Origin: Hassallia sp050875635
GTDB taxonomy: Bacteria > Cyanobacteriota > Cyanobacteriia > Cyanobacteriales > Nostocaceae
Length of the DNA: 64,000 nucleotides
Direction of reading: 5' to 3'
Assembly: GCF_050875635.1 (NCBI RefSeq)
Contig: NZ_JBPAOH010000013.1
Coordinates: 1 to 64,000, forward strand
Under the pieces are notes generated by a model. The model was not told the origin of the DNA, did no database searches, and saw only the letters and a program-made list of their open reading frames with translations. The position numbers were made by a program, and so were the translations under genes. Shown one piece after another: positions 26,758 through 34,199 of this stretch; position 1 is the first letter of the stretch, and every line of letters begins with the position of its first letter.

Positions 26758-28029
26758 ATGCGAATTTTAATTTACTCCTACAACTACTATCCAGAACCAA
26801 TTGGTATTGCCCCTCTAATGACTGAATTAGCAGAGGGACTAGTCAAACGCGGGCATGAAGTACGCGTAGTTACTGCTATGCCTAACTACCCTGAACGTCA
26901 AATATACGAAGGCTATCGGGGCAAGTTATATCTTAATGAATATAAAAATGGCGTTCAAATCCAACGCAGTTATGTTTGGATTCGTCCTCAACCCAACTTG
27001 CTAGATCGAGTGTTGCTAGATGCTAGCTTCGTTGTCTCCAGTTTTTTGCCCGCGCTTTTTGGCTGGCGTCCAGATGTAATTCTCTCCACGTCACCATCTT
27101 TACCGGTTTGCATCCCAACTACCCTTTTAGGATGGCTGCATGATTGCCCGGTAGTCTTAAATCTTCAAGATATATTACCGGAAGCCGCTGTTCACGTCGG
27201 TTTACTCAAAAATAAATTTCTCATCCAGGTTTTTGCCACTTTAGAAAAATTTGCTTACCGCACTGCAACAAAAATTAGCGTCATCGCCGATGGTTTTGTA
27301 GACAATTTGCGTTCTAAAGGTGTAGCTGCTAACAAAATTGTGCAGATTCCTAACTGGGTTGATGTGAATTTTATCCGCCCTTTACCTAAAGAAAATAACG
27401 CTTTTCGTACCGCACACAACCTAAATGGCAAATTTGTCGTGCTGTATTCGGGAAATATTGCCCTCACCCAAGGCTTAGAAACTGTTGTGAAAGCTGCTGC
27501 GACTTTGCGCGATGTTCCCGATATTGCTTTTGTGATTGTGGGTGAGGCAAAAGGTTTGCAGCGATTGCAACAAGAGTGTCAAGATATCGGTGCAGATAAC
27601 GTTTTACTACTACCTTTTCAACCCCGCGAAAAGCTGCCAGAAATGTTAGCAGCTGCTGATGTCGGTTTGGTGGTGCAAAAGAAAAATGTTATATCCTTCA
27701 ATATGCCTTCAAAAATTCAAGTGCTACTTGCCAGCGGTCGGGCGTTAGTTGCATCTGTACCCGATAATGGTACAGCAGCAAGAGCGATTAAACAAAGTGG
27801 CGGGGGTCTTGTGGTGACTCCAGAAGACTCGCAAGCTTTAGCAGCGGCAGTTTTAGACTTGTACCAAAATCCAGAAAAAGTTAAAACTCTCGGTTATAAC
27901 AGTCGCCAATTTGCGATTGAGCAATATTCGTTTGACCAAGCCTTAAATAATTATGAGTCGTTGTGTTACTCAGTCAAGACACAGACTCCAGTCATTAAGT
28001 CTACAGTAGTGTCAAAACAGGAAGTGTAA
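26758..28029 (+). CDS. WcaI-type family 4 glycosyltransferase
   Basis: 423 residues, GT-B fold. The N-terminus MRILIYSYNYYPEPIGIAPL and AEGLVKRGHEVRVVTAMPNYP are typical of the colanic-acid WcaI group. The C-terminal domain has YSGNIALTQGLETVVKA, FVIVGEAKG and the donor-site region SFNMPSKIQVLLASGRALVA. It presumably adds a sugar to a lipid-linked exopolysaccharide intermediate at the cytoplasmic face. The STAS-sugar transferase 0.9 kb upstream makes a shared exopolysaccharide pathway likely. Donor and acceptor are unknown. Confidence 0.9.
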   Translation: MRILIYSYNYYPEPIGIAPLMTELAEGLVKRGHEVRVVTAMPNYPERQIYEGYRGKLYLNEYKNGVQIQRSYVWIRPQPNLLDRVLLDASFVVSSFLPALFGWRPDVILSTSPSLPVCIPTTLLGWLHDCPVVLNLQDILPEAAVHVGLLKNKFLIQVFATLEKFAYRTATKISVIADGFVDNLRSKGVAANKIVQIPNWVDVNFIRPLPKENNAFRTAHNLNGKFVVLYSGNIALTQGLETVVKAAATLRDVPDIAFVIVGEAKGLQRLQQECQDIGADNVLLLPFQPREKLPEMLAAADVGLVVQKKNVISFNMPSKIQVLLASGRALVASVPDNGTAARAIKQSGGGLVVTPEDSQALAAAVLDLYQNPEKVKTLGYNSRQFAIEQYSFDQALNNYESLCYSVKTQTPVIKSTVVSKQEV

Positions 28030-28430
28030 TCTATAATACCATTAGATTCAAATCGCGGCCTAAGCGCGATCGCGTGCTTACCAACGCATAGGCTGAAATT
28101 CTTTGACCAGATTAGCAGGAGATAGTTTTATACTAGCTCCTGCTTCTTTTTGTTTAAATGTGTAAAATATAGGTATATATGGCAAAAAGTTAGGCGATCG
28201 CGAGCGTTCACCCAATTCAAAGTTATAAGTAAGTGGACATAATTATACATAAAATGTATCCTTTCGTAGTGAGCGGTTTACCGCTCATGGCTAGGCTTTC
28301 AAGGGCTGAAGCCCTTACTACAAAAAGCTATTTACACTCCTGATAATTAACTCGGTTAAAATAAAATATAAATTTCTCATTCACCTCGAAAGCGGTTTTT
28401 TGTCAAAAGCTTCAATTCGTTATAGCCATT
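28030..28430. other. Intergenic region upstream of yqeK
   Basis: It contains a repeat of two hairpins at 28263-28321 (see separate entry). No other gene or signal recognised. Confidence 0.4.
28263..28321. repeat. Double-hairpin dispersed repeat, copy 1
   Basis: gagcggtttaccgctc and aagggctgaagccctt form two small hairpins flanked by cgtagt/actac. The second copy is at 48081-48155, where it forms the 5' end of a protease gene. Confidence 0.75.
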
Positions 28431-29042
28431 ATGCGCGAACAAGTCCTCGCCTGGTTAGCAGAAAATGTGCCTCCTTCTAGAGTCAACCATATTCTCAGAG
28501 TAGAGCAGATGGCAACCGAGCTAGCTGTTCATTATCAACTTGAAGATGTAACAAAAGCTGCAAAAGCCGGGTTGATGCACGATTTGGCAAAATACTTTCC
28601 GCCAGAAAAACTCTTGTCAATCGCACGTAAAGAGGGGTTAGAAGTTGATTATGTGATGGAAGCCGCCCCCCATCTGTTACATGCAGACGTAAGTGCTATT
28701 ATCGCTAGAGATACATTTGGCGTAGAAGATGAAGAAGTATTACAAGCGATCGCCAATCACACTTTAGGTAGACCAGGTATGAGTCTTTTAAGTTGTATCG
28801 TGTTTGTAGCAGATACTCTGGAACCAGGACGCGGCGATACCCCAGAATTAGAAAATCTACGAGCTATTAGCCGAGAAAATATAGACAGAGCTGTTTGGAA
28901 AACTAGCGATTATTCTTTAAAATTCTTAATCGAAAGTTCTTGCTTGATTCATCAGCGCACAATCGCCACCCGGAATTGGTTCTTGCAAAAATCACGCAAG
29001 CAACCACAATCCGTCCCTTTGTCAGCTGACAAAAGATGGTAA
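28431..29042 (+). CDS. yqeK: HD-domain diadenosine tetraphosphatase YqeK
   Basis: 203 residues. HD-domain metal ligands: RVNHILRVEQMA (first His), GLMHDLAKYF (HD), PHLLHADVSA, IANHTLGRPGMS and VFVADTLEPGR. The family hydrolyses Ap4A symmetrically and is usually encoded beside rsfS, as here (154 bases downstream). Likely cytoplasmic, in alarmone turnover. The last ~20 residues are a basic tail without homology. Confidence 0.93.
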   Translation: MREQVLAWLAENVPPSRVNHILRVEQMATELAVHYQLEDVTKAAKAGLMHDLAKYFPPEKLLSIARKEGLEVDYVMEAAPHLLHADVSAIIARDTFGVEDEEVLQAIANHTLGRPGMSLLSCIVFVADTLEPGRGDTPELENLRAISRENIDRAVWKTSDYSLKFLIESSCLIHQRTIATRNWFLQKSRKQPQSVPLSADKRW

Positions 29043-29196
29043 CTTCATCACACCAATTATCAATGCAACTTCAACGACAATCGATTTTTTGTTAGTATTC
29101 AAAAAAACCAGTTCGCACATTTACAATTCTATTAAATTTTCTTAATTAAGAATTGTAAAAAGTAGTTGCAAAAAAACAGAAAGCACCTGAGGTTTA

Positions 29197-29655
29197 ATGT
29201 CTGATTATTACCAAGGAATTCCATCACAATCTATATTTTTAAGCGAGAAAGCACTTCTTCGCTCATCAACTGACAGCGACCAGATGAGTAGAAAGTTAGC
29301 GGAAACTATCGTCGAAGCAGCATCAGATCGCAAAGCAGGTGATATTGTATTGCTAAGGGTAACAGAAGTATCTTACTTGGCGGATTACTTTGTGATGATG
29401 ACTGGTTATTCAAGAGTACAAGTAAGAGCGATCGCCGACGCAATAGAAGAAAAAGTCTTTACAGAGTTACAACGAAATCCCTTGCGGACAGCAGGAAAAG
29501 CCGAGGGAAATTGGGTTTTGCAAGACTACGGCGACATAATCGTTCATGTGATGATGCCCAAAGAACGCGAGTTTTATAATTTAGAAGCGTTTTGGGGTCA
29601 TGCGGAACGCATAGAGTATCCAAAACCGGATGAGGGTGGGGGTAAACCAACATGA
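29197..29655 (+). CDS. rsfS: Ribosomal silencing factor RsfS
   Basis: 152 residues. RsfS binds uL14 on the large subunit and blocks joining of the subunits under poor growth. Core: AETIVEAASDRKAGDIVLLR, SYLADYFVMMTGYSRVQVRA, GNWVLQDYGDIIVHVM and FYNLEAFWGHAERI. There is a ~30-residue N-terminal extension. The stop overlaps the start of the next gene by 4 bases (ATGA), so translation is coupled. Confidence 0.95.
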   Translation: MSDYYQGIPSQSIFLSEKALLRSSTDSDQMSRKLAETIVEAASDRKAGDIVLLRVTEVSYLADYFVMMTGYSRVQVRAIADAIEEKVFTELQRNPLRTAGKAEGNWVLQDYGDIIVHVMMPKEREFYNLEAFWGHAERIEYPKPDEGGGKPT

Positions 29656-30152
29656 TTAATTCGTCAGTTTCAAATTGCCCAGTTCCTAGCGAACAGCAAC
29701 CGCTCAATGAATATGAAGAATTAAAAATTTCCTGGCTATTTCGTGATTGCACCTTAAGTTGGCGCAAGTATATCACAAAAATGGTTTGGATTTGGGGTTT
29801 ATCTTGGGTAGTGGCAGCACCAGTGGCAGCGGCAAGTTTTACGCCGAACAAGTATATTGCCCAGTTTATATTGTGTGGAGCCGCAGGAGCGAGTGTAGGG
29901 GTAATTCTGGGACTGATAAGACTGTATTTGGGCTGGTCTTATATACGCGATCGCCTGTATAGTCCAGTAATATTTTATGAAGAATCAGGTTGGTACGACG
30001 GACAAACTTGGGCAAAACCCCAATCGATCCTAATGCGCGATCGCTTAATCGTCAGCTATGAAATCAAACCAATTATCCGTCGCTTACAAATAACGAGTGT
30101 TTGCTTGGCGGGATTGCTAGTTCTTGGTACGATAATTTGGCATTTACTTTAA
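29652..30152 (+). CDS. CGLD27-family membrane protein
   Basis: 166 residues. Three hydrophobic spans: WIWGLSWVVAAPVAAAS (~46-62), FILCGAAGASVGVILGL (~72-90) and CLAGLLVLGTIIW (~150-163). Between them lies a conserved loop with YSPVIFYEESGWYDGQTW, diagnostic of the CGLD27 family shared by cyanobacteria, algae and plants. Overlaps rsfS by 4 bases. Function unclear. Confidence 0.85.
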   Translation: MINSSVSNCPVPSEQQPLNEYEELKISWLFRDCTLSWRKYITKMVWIWGLSWVVAAPVAAASFTPNKYIAQFILCGAAGASVGVILGLIRLYLGWSYIRDRLYSPVIFYEESGWYDGQTWAKPQSILMRDRLIVSYEIKPIIRRLQITSVCLAGLLVLGTIIWHLL

Positions 30153-30231
30153 ATAGTTAGGAGTGATTAGTTAATCAAGGAATAACTCATAACTCATAAC
30201 TCGCAACTAAAACAATGATATATTCTCACCC

Positions 30232-31185
30232 ATGACCAGGGGAAAACGAACTCAAGCGGCAGCACTTGAAGTAAGGTTGCTGCGGGAAGGGATTATTGAA
30301 TCGAGGCACATAGTCCAAGCTGTTGTCTGCGATGAACGGGGACGGGTGCTGTCTGTTGCGGGAAACGCCGAAACAGCAACTTTTGTGCGTTCAGCCCTGA
30401 AACCATTTCAGGCACTCGCAGTCACCAGCACAGGTACACTAGAGCGTTATGATTTGAGCGATCGCGACTTAGCAATTATCGTATCTTCTCACAAAGGTAC
30501 AATCGAGCAAGTACGACAAGCATTTAATATACTTTGGCGTGCCGATCTCGATCCCAGCGCACTTCAATGTCCGATTCCCGAAGGAAAAAAAAGTCGTTTG
30601 GAATACAACTGCTCTGGGAAACATGCGGGGATGTTAGCCGTGTGTCAGCAGCGCCATTTTCCTTTAAATAACTACTTGGAACGCAAACACCCCATCCAGC
30701 AATTGATTGTCAGCAAAGTAGCAGAATTGCTACGAATGCCGGCAGAAGAATTTATCAGCGCTCGTGATGATTGTGGCGTACCTACTTATTTCATGCAACT
30801 TGCTCAAATAGCGTCTTTATATGCTCTGCTAGCCTCTGGCAACAATTTGGATATGGAGCGCATTGTCCGTGCCATGACTCATCATCCCAATTTGGTCGCG
30901 GGAGACGGAGAATTTGATACCGAACTAATGCGCTTGGCTCCAGGAGAACTGGTAAGTAAAACCGGTGCCGAAGGAGTGCAGTGCATTTCTCGACTTGGTG
31001 AAGGCATGGGATTGGCAATTAAAGTCATAGATGGAGCAAAGCGAGCAAAATACGCCGTTGCCATTCACGTGCTTCAGCAGATGGGCTGGATTAGCCCCAG
31101 CGTCGCTCAAAGTTTGTCAGAAAAGTTTATGAGCTTCGGGAAATACAAGCGTTTAGAAGTTGTTGGAGAATTATCACTTTTGTAG
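30232..31185 (+). CDS. Asparaginase, L-asparaginase II family
   Basis: 317 residues of the PF06089 asparaginase type, unrelated in fold to E. coli AnsA/AnsB. Motifs: RSALKPFQALAV, IVSSHKGT (catalytic Ser region), YNCSGKHAGMLAVC, DDCGVPTYFM, GELVSKTGAEGVQ and GLAIKVIDGAKRA. It would release ammonia from asparagine in the cytoplasm. No signal peptide. It is followed by the split initiator tRNA gene. Confidence 0.92.
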   Translation: MTRGKRTQAAALEVRLLREGIIESRHIVQAVVCDERGRVLSVAGNAETATFVRSALKPFQALAVTSTGTLERYDLSDRDLAIIVSSHKGTIEQVRQAFNILWRADLDPSALQCPIPEGKKSRLEYNCSGKHAGMLAVCQQRHFPLNNYLERKHPIQQLIVSKVAELLRMPAEEFISARDDCGVPTYFMQLAQIASLYALLASGNNLDMERIVRAMTHHPNLVAGDGEFDTELMRLAPGELVSKTGAEGVQCISRLGEGMGLAIKVIDGAKRAKYAVAIHVLQQMGWISPSVAQSLSEKFMSFGKYKRLEVVGELSLL

Positions 31186-31226
31186 TTGCCAAATTTAAAA
31201 GCTTGGGTTATAGTTAATAAAGACGA

Positions 31227-31547
31227 CGCGGGATAGAGCAGCCTGGTAGCTCGTCGGGCTCAACGAGTAAGATTGACTAAACGCTTAAAAGTTAGTCTTA
31301 CTATGGGCGGTACGTAAAGAAACTTACGTATGATTACCTGTCAAACTCGGGGAAGCCACTAGCGCGGTAATCCCGAACCAAGCTCCAGAAATGGAGAAGG
31401 TGTAGAGACTGGAAGGCAGGTACCCTAACAGGAAAGCTGAGGGTAAAGGGACAGTCCAGACCACAAACTGGTTAATCCAGGCAGTGAAAACTGTAGATGG
31501 TAAGCATAACCCGAAGGTCAGTGGTTCAAATCCACTTCCCGCCACCA
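31227..31547 (+). tRNA. Initiator tRNA-Met (CAT) interrupted by a group I intron
   Basis: Exons 31227-31260 and 31505-31547 join to a 77-nt tRNA with encoded CCA. Initiator hallmarks are visible: an unpaired C1-C72 at the end of the acceptor stem, three G-C pairs in the anticodon stem (GGG/CCC), the loop CTCATAA with anticodon CAT, and a D arm GAGC/GCTC. The T arm AGTGG TTCAAAT CCACT is normal. The coding sequence is broken after T33, just 5' of the anticodon. Without splicing no translation initiator could be made from this gene. A strong terminator hairpin follows at 31554-31597. Confidence 0.95.
31261..31504 (+). ncRNA. Group I intron (IC3-like) in tRNA-fMet
   Basis: 244 nt, starting after exon T (31260) and ending with G (31504), as group I chemistry requires; this boundary is the only one that fits both rules and restores the tRNA. 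Core boxes are recognisable: P/Q region ggtaatcccgaacca (31366-31380), R region gtgtagagactgg (31400-31412), a P8 hairpin with taccctaac/gagggta, and S region acagtccag (31451-31459). P7 pairs gact of R with agtc of S. The R-to-S stretch closely resembles the well-known cyanobacterial tRNA-Leu(UAA) intron as I remember it. Peripheral hairpins lie at ~31268-31302 and ~31311-31332. I could not resolve P1 confidently. No ORF inside. Confidence 0.93.
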
Positions 31548-31553
31548 ACTTAA

Positions 31554-31597
31554 AAAACAAAACCCTGTAACACTCAAAAGTTGCAGGGTTTTGTTTT
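31554..31597 (+). terminator. Strong hairpin terminator after tRNA-fMet
   Basis: The 14-bp arms aaaacaaaaccctg (31554-31567) and cagggttttgtttt (31584-31597) are exact complements, with a T-rich descending arm. It separates the tRNA transcript from the endonuclease gene. Confidence 0.8.
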
Positions 31598-31629
31598 ATG
31601 CTGATTAGCAGCTATTGCACAAATTGCAG

Positions 31630-32114
31630 ATGGACACAAAGCTAAGGGGAGACATAGCAGAACAAGCTGCGATTCTTCATGCCTTAAAGCGTGGTTGGGG
31701 AGTTTTAAAACCTGTTGGTGATAGACTTCCTTACGATTTGGCGTTTGATGTCGAAGGAACTCTGATTAAAATCCAAGTTAAGTATGCCTGGTTTGATCAG
31801 CCTTCAGGTAATTATGTCGTAGATAATCGCCGCACCAAAACAAATCGACGACTAATGGTAAGAGTTGCCTACAAAAAATCCGACTTTGATTTTGCCTTGG
31901 TATATATAGAAAAACTTGATCTGTTCTATATCTTCCCGGTAGATGTGTTCATAAGCTATGGTAGCGAAATACACTTTTTTGAGACTGACAAGCGGCAGCG
32001 TAAACCACGCGATCGCTAAGTATCGTGATGCTTGGGAGTTAATTTTACTGCCGTTTGCAAGTAAAGAAAATTGTCTGGAGTTGCCTGTGGAATTTGTCCA
32101 AGGGAATTTTTGAT
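31630..32114 (+). pseudogene. PD-(D/E)XK group I intron-type homing endonuclease, frameshifted near the C-terminus
   Basis: From ATG 31630: DTKLRGDIAEQAAILHALKR, VLKPVGDRLPYDLAFDVEG, then IKIQVKYAWFD. The D...QVK arrangement is the PD-(D/E)XK nuclease core of the family that includes I-Ssp6803I, the enzyme encoded inside the Synechocystis tRNA-fMet intron. Here the gene lies 67-82 bases beyond the tRNA 3' end. The frame stops at 32019. Read one base over from about 31993, it continues as KYRDAWELILPF, ASKENCLELPVEFVQGNF and a stop at about 32114. The second copy at 34 kb lacks the extra C and shows the intact join (KRQVNHAIAKYR). The nuclease core is complete, so activity of the 130-residue product is not excluded. 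Confidence 0.75.
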
Positions 32115-32189
32115 CTATTCTGGAGGAGAAAGGATCGAAAAAGCGCGGAGAATCATAGTTGTGAAGTTGCAGCGACCGATTTTAGTGGG
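31949..32189. repeat. Segmental duplication, left copy (241 bp)
   Basis: Matches 33961-34199 over its whole length with scattered substitutions and exactly two one-base length differences (a T run and the inserted C). It covers the endonuclease 3' end, its stop, the ggaggagaa ribosome-binding site and the first ~10 codons of the DUF697 GTPase (KLQRPILVG), after which homology ends sharply at 32189. Confidence 0.9.
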
Positions 32190-32233
32190 CTGCCACTCTT
32201 GATGCGGACTAAGCGTGGTTGGTCTGGCAAGCA

Positions 32234-32659
32234 TCATGATGCGGAATTGAGCATCGGTGGCATCTTGGCGAACTTGTGCAGATCCGGATTCATGTAATCC
32301 CACGGCTGGGCACTGGCTGTATAAACATCCATTACAGGTCTAAACCAGCTTGGGTCATCGAGACTCCCTGCCATAATGTTCATAAGCTCAGGGTTCGGGG
32401 GTTTGCTAAATAATCGGGAACCGCAGTTTGGGCAAAAGCCCCGACCAACAATGCTGCCACTATCGCCAATTACATCATAGTATTTCACATCTCCGGTGAT
32501 GGTAACTGTATTCTGCGGCACCAGAAGCCCGGAAGCATAAGCACTTCCTGTCACTCGTTGACAATCGCGACAGTGACAATTGCCCATTGCAAGCGGTTTT
32601 GCTGAACATTCATAGCGGACAGATCCGCACAGACAACCGCCGGTAAATTTTATTCCCAT
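32234..32659 (-). CDS. GFA-family zinc protein
   Basis: 141 residues, GFA/CENP-V fold. Zinc-ligand sets: CLCGSVRY at ~9-16, NCHCRDCQR at ~28-36 and GFCPNCGSRL at ~74-83, the complete pattern. The family contains glutathione-dependent formaldehyde-activating enzymes, but most members have no proven substrate. It lies inside the DNA bounded by the 240-bp direct repeats, next to an AraC-type regulator read in the same direction. Confidence 0.9.
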   Translation of the reverse strand: MGIKFTGGCLCGSVRYECSAKPLAMGNCHCRDCQRVTGSAYASGLLVPQNTVTITGDVKYYDVIGDSGSIVGRGFCPNCGSRLFSKPPNPELMNIMAGSLDDPSWFRPVMDVYTASAQPWDYMNPDLHKFAKMPPMLNSAS

Positions 32660-32854
32660 AAGAATATCTTTCCTTGGAAGCTCTAAGTTTTGTTACTTAT
32701 AGGACGCAGTTGCAATCTGCTATAATTTTTAACTTGTAGGGTGGATAAAAGTATCCAGCCTAGCAAATGACACTTGCAGCGCATCCTGATTTCTAAAGTA
32801 GCGATCGCACTCTTAGTTAGTCTTACAAATTTTGACTTTTTTTACACGTTTCTG

Positions 32855-33763
32855 CTATTTTTCTCGAACGACCTTAGGCGTAACTCCCAGCAGGCGCTTA
32901 AAATGATTGGTTAAATGCCCCTGATTGGCAAAGCCGACTTTATAAGTGATATCCGCAATTGACAAGTCACTTTTGAGGAGGAGTTCAAGAGCTTGCTCGA
33001 CGCGGCACTTGATGACAAACTGATGGGGTGAGTATCCCGTTGATTGTTTGAATAATCGAGAGAAGTGGGAGAGACTCATCTGAGCCAAGTCAGCCAATTC
33101 AATCAAGCCAATATCACAATCAAGGTTGGCATAAATGTAATCAATGACTTGTTGTAATTTGTACTTAGGCAAGCCACTTGTTGTGATTTGCTCTTTTGGA
33201 AAGCGAAAAGCGTAATGGTGGAAAAGATGGGTGACGAGAAACGTGGCAGCAGATTCTGCATATAAGCGGCTACAATGCCGATTCTGTTCTAATTCAGCTT
33301 TCAGCGCTAGCCCAATTTGATAAATCAGCGGGTCAAACGTCGGAAATTGCGGTTGCAGTTCCAGACAATCTAAGTCAATCGATTCAGAGAGAGTGCGGGC
33401 AAGAAATCCGGAATTCAAACCTAAAGTAATGCCTTTGCTTTTGTGGTTGTCTGATTGCCAATAAGCTGTGCCGCGTGGAATGATGAGACTATGACCCGTG
33501 ACAAGCGAACTTTTTTGCGATCGTCCATTAATTCGCGCTTCAATAACATAATCAGACGGCATTTCTGTATAAATATGAATCGCATTTTCTGGAAAGATAA
33601 TCTCGTCTGGCAATGCACTTGCGCTGTTGCTATGAGTATACTGAAAGCGGATACCGCTCCAAAGCGAATCGTCATTGGAAAGTAGAGATTGACGATTAAA
33701 GCTTTTTAAAATTGCCTTTTCTATAGCGCAGCATTCATGCTCTGTCTTTGACATGACTCTCAC
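32855..33763 (-). CDS. AraC-family transcriptional regulator
   Basis: 302 residues. The C-terminal ~100 form the double helix-turn-helix: IGLIELADLAQMSLSHFSRL with FKQSTGYSPHQFV, and IADITYKVGFANQGHLTNHF followed by KRLLGVTPKVVR. The N-terminal ~190 residues are a cupin-like sensor region (VTGHSLIIPRGTAYW). Start ATG 33763 or the ATG three codons later. It may regulate the neighbouring GFA gene, which is read in the same direction ~195 bases downstream. The inducer is unknown. Confidence 0.9.
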   Translation of the reverse strand: MRVMSKTEHECCAIEKAILKSFNRQSLLSNDDSLWSGIRFQYTHSNSASALPDEIIFPENAIHIYTEMPSDYVIEARINGRSQKSSLVTGHSLIIPRGTAYWQSDNHKSKGITLGLNSGFLARTLSESIDLDCLELQPQFPTFDPLIYQIGLALKAELEQNRHCSRLYAESAATFLVTHLFHHYAFRFPKEQITTSGLPKYKLQQVIDYIYANLDCDIGLIELADLAQMSLSHFSRLFKQSTGYSPHQFVIKCRVEQALELLLKSDLSIADITYKVGFANQGHLTNHFKRLLGVTPKVVREK

Positions 33764-33866
33764 CTTTTGGAGCAGCTATAAATCCCTGAGATACACGACA
33801 CTCAATTATCATTTTTGGCAACAATACTTAATTAATTTAAGTTTTAACTGAACCGTATTGGTTCAG

Positions 33867-33958
33867 GAATGAGCGCAAAACATAACTCAAGTAGCGATAA
33901 TTCATGAATTATCGCGCTCGGTATAACGCTTTCAAGTTTTTGTTGCGTAAGTCCTATG
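33867..33958. repeat. Dispersed palindromic repeat, copy B, plus MITE-like end
   Basis: The first part matches 25921-25990 (atgagcgcaa, imperfect palindrome with taattcatgaatta, gtataacgcttt). The last bases (ttgcgtaagtccta) match the terminal repeat of the element at 10500-10590. It borders the right-hand 239-bp duplication copy. Confidence 0.6.
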
Positions 33959-33960
33959 GG

Positions 33961-34199
33961 TCATAAGCTATGATACCAAAATACACTTTTTGAAACAGAC
34001 AAGCGGCAGGTAAACCACGCGATCGCCAAGTATCGCAACACTTGGGAATTAATTTTACTGCCGTTTGTAAGTAAAGAAAATTGTCTGGACTTGCCTGGGG
34101 AATTTGTCCAAGGGAATTTTTGATCTATTCTGGAGGAGAAGGGATCGAAAAAGCGCGGAGAATCATAGTTGTGAAGTTACAGCGACCGATTTTAGTGGG
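33961..34199. repeat. Segmental duplication, right copy (239 bp)
   Basis: It carries the 3' end of the endonuclease gene without its 5' part. It keeps the correct join at KRQVNHAIAKYR but has lost one T in a run (five instead of six, about 33987), so upstream reading is shifted. The C-terminal peptide ends in CLDLPGEFVQGNF. It continues without a break into the DUF697 GTPase gene, so this copy is the ancestral junction for that gene. Confidence 0.9.

Noticed and set aside
31324..31560. Minus-strand frame across the tRNA and intron encoding ...VAGSGFEPLTFGL...
   Set aside because: This peptide is the well-known false translation of the antisense strand of a tRNA gene end. The tRNA and intron explain the DNA.
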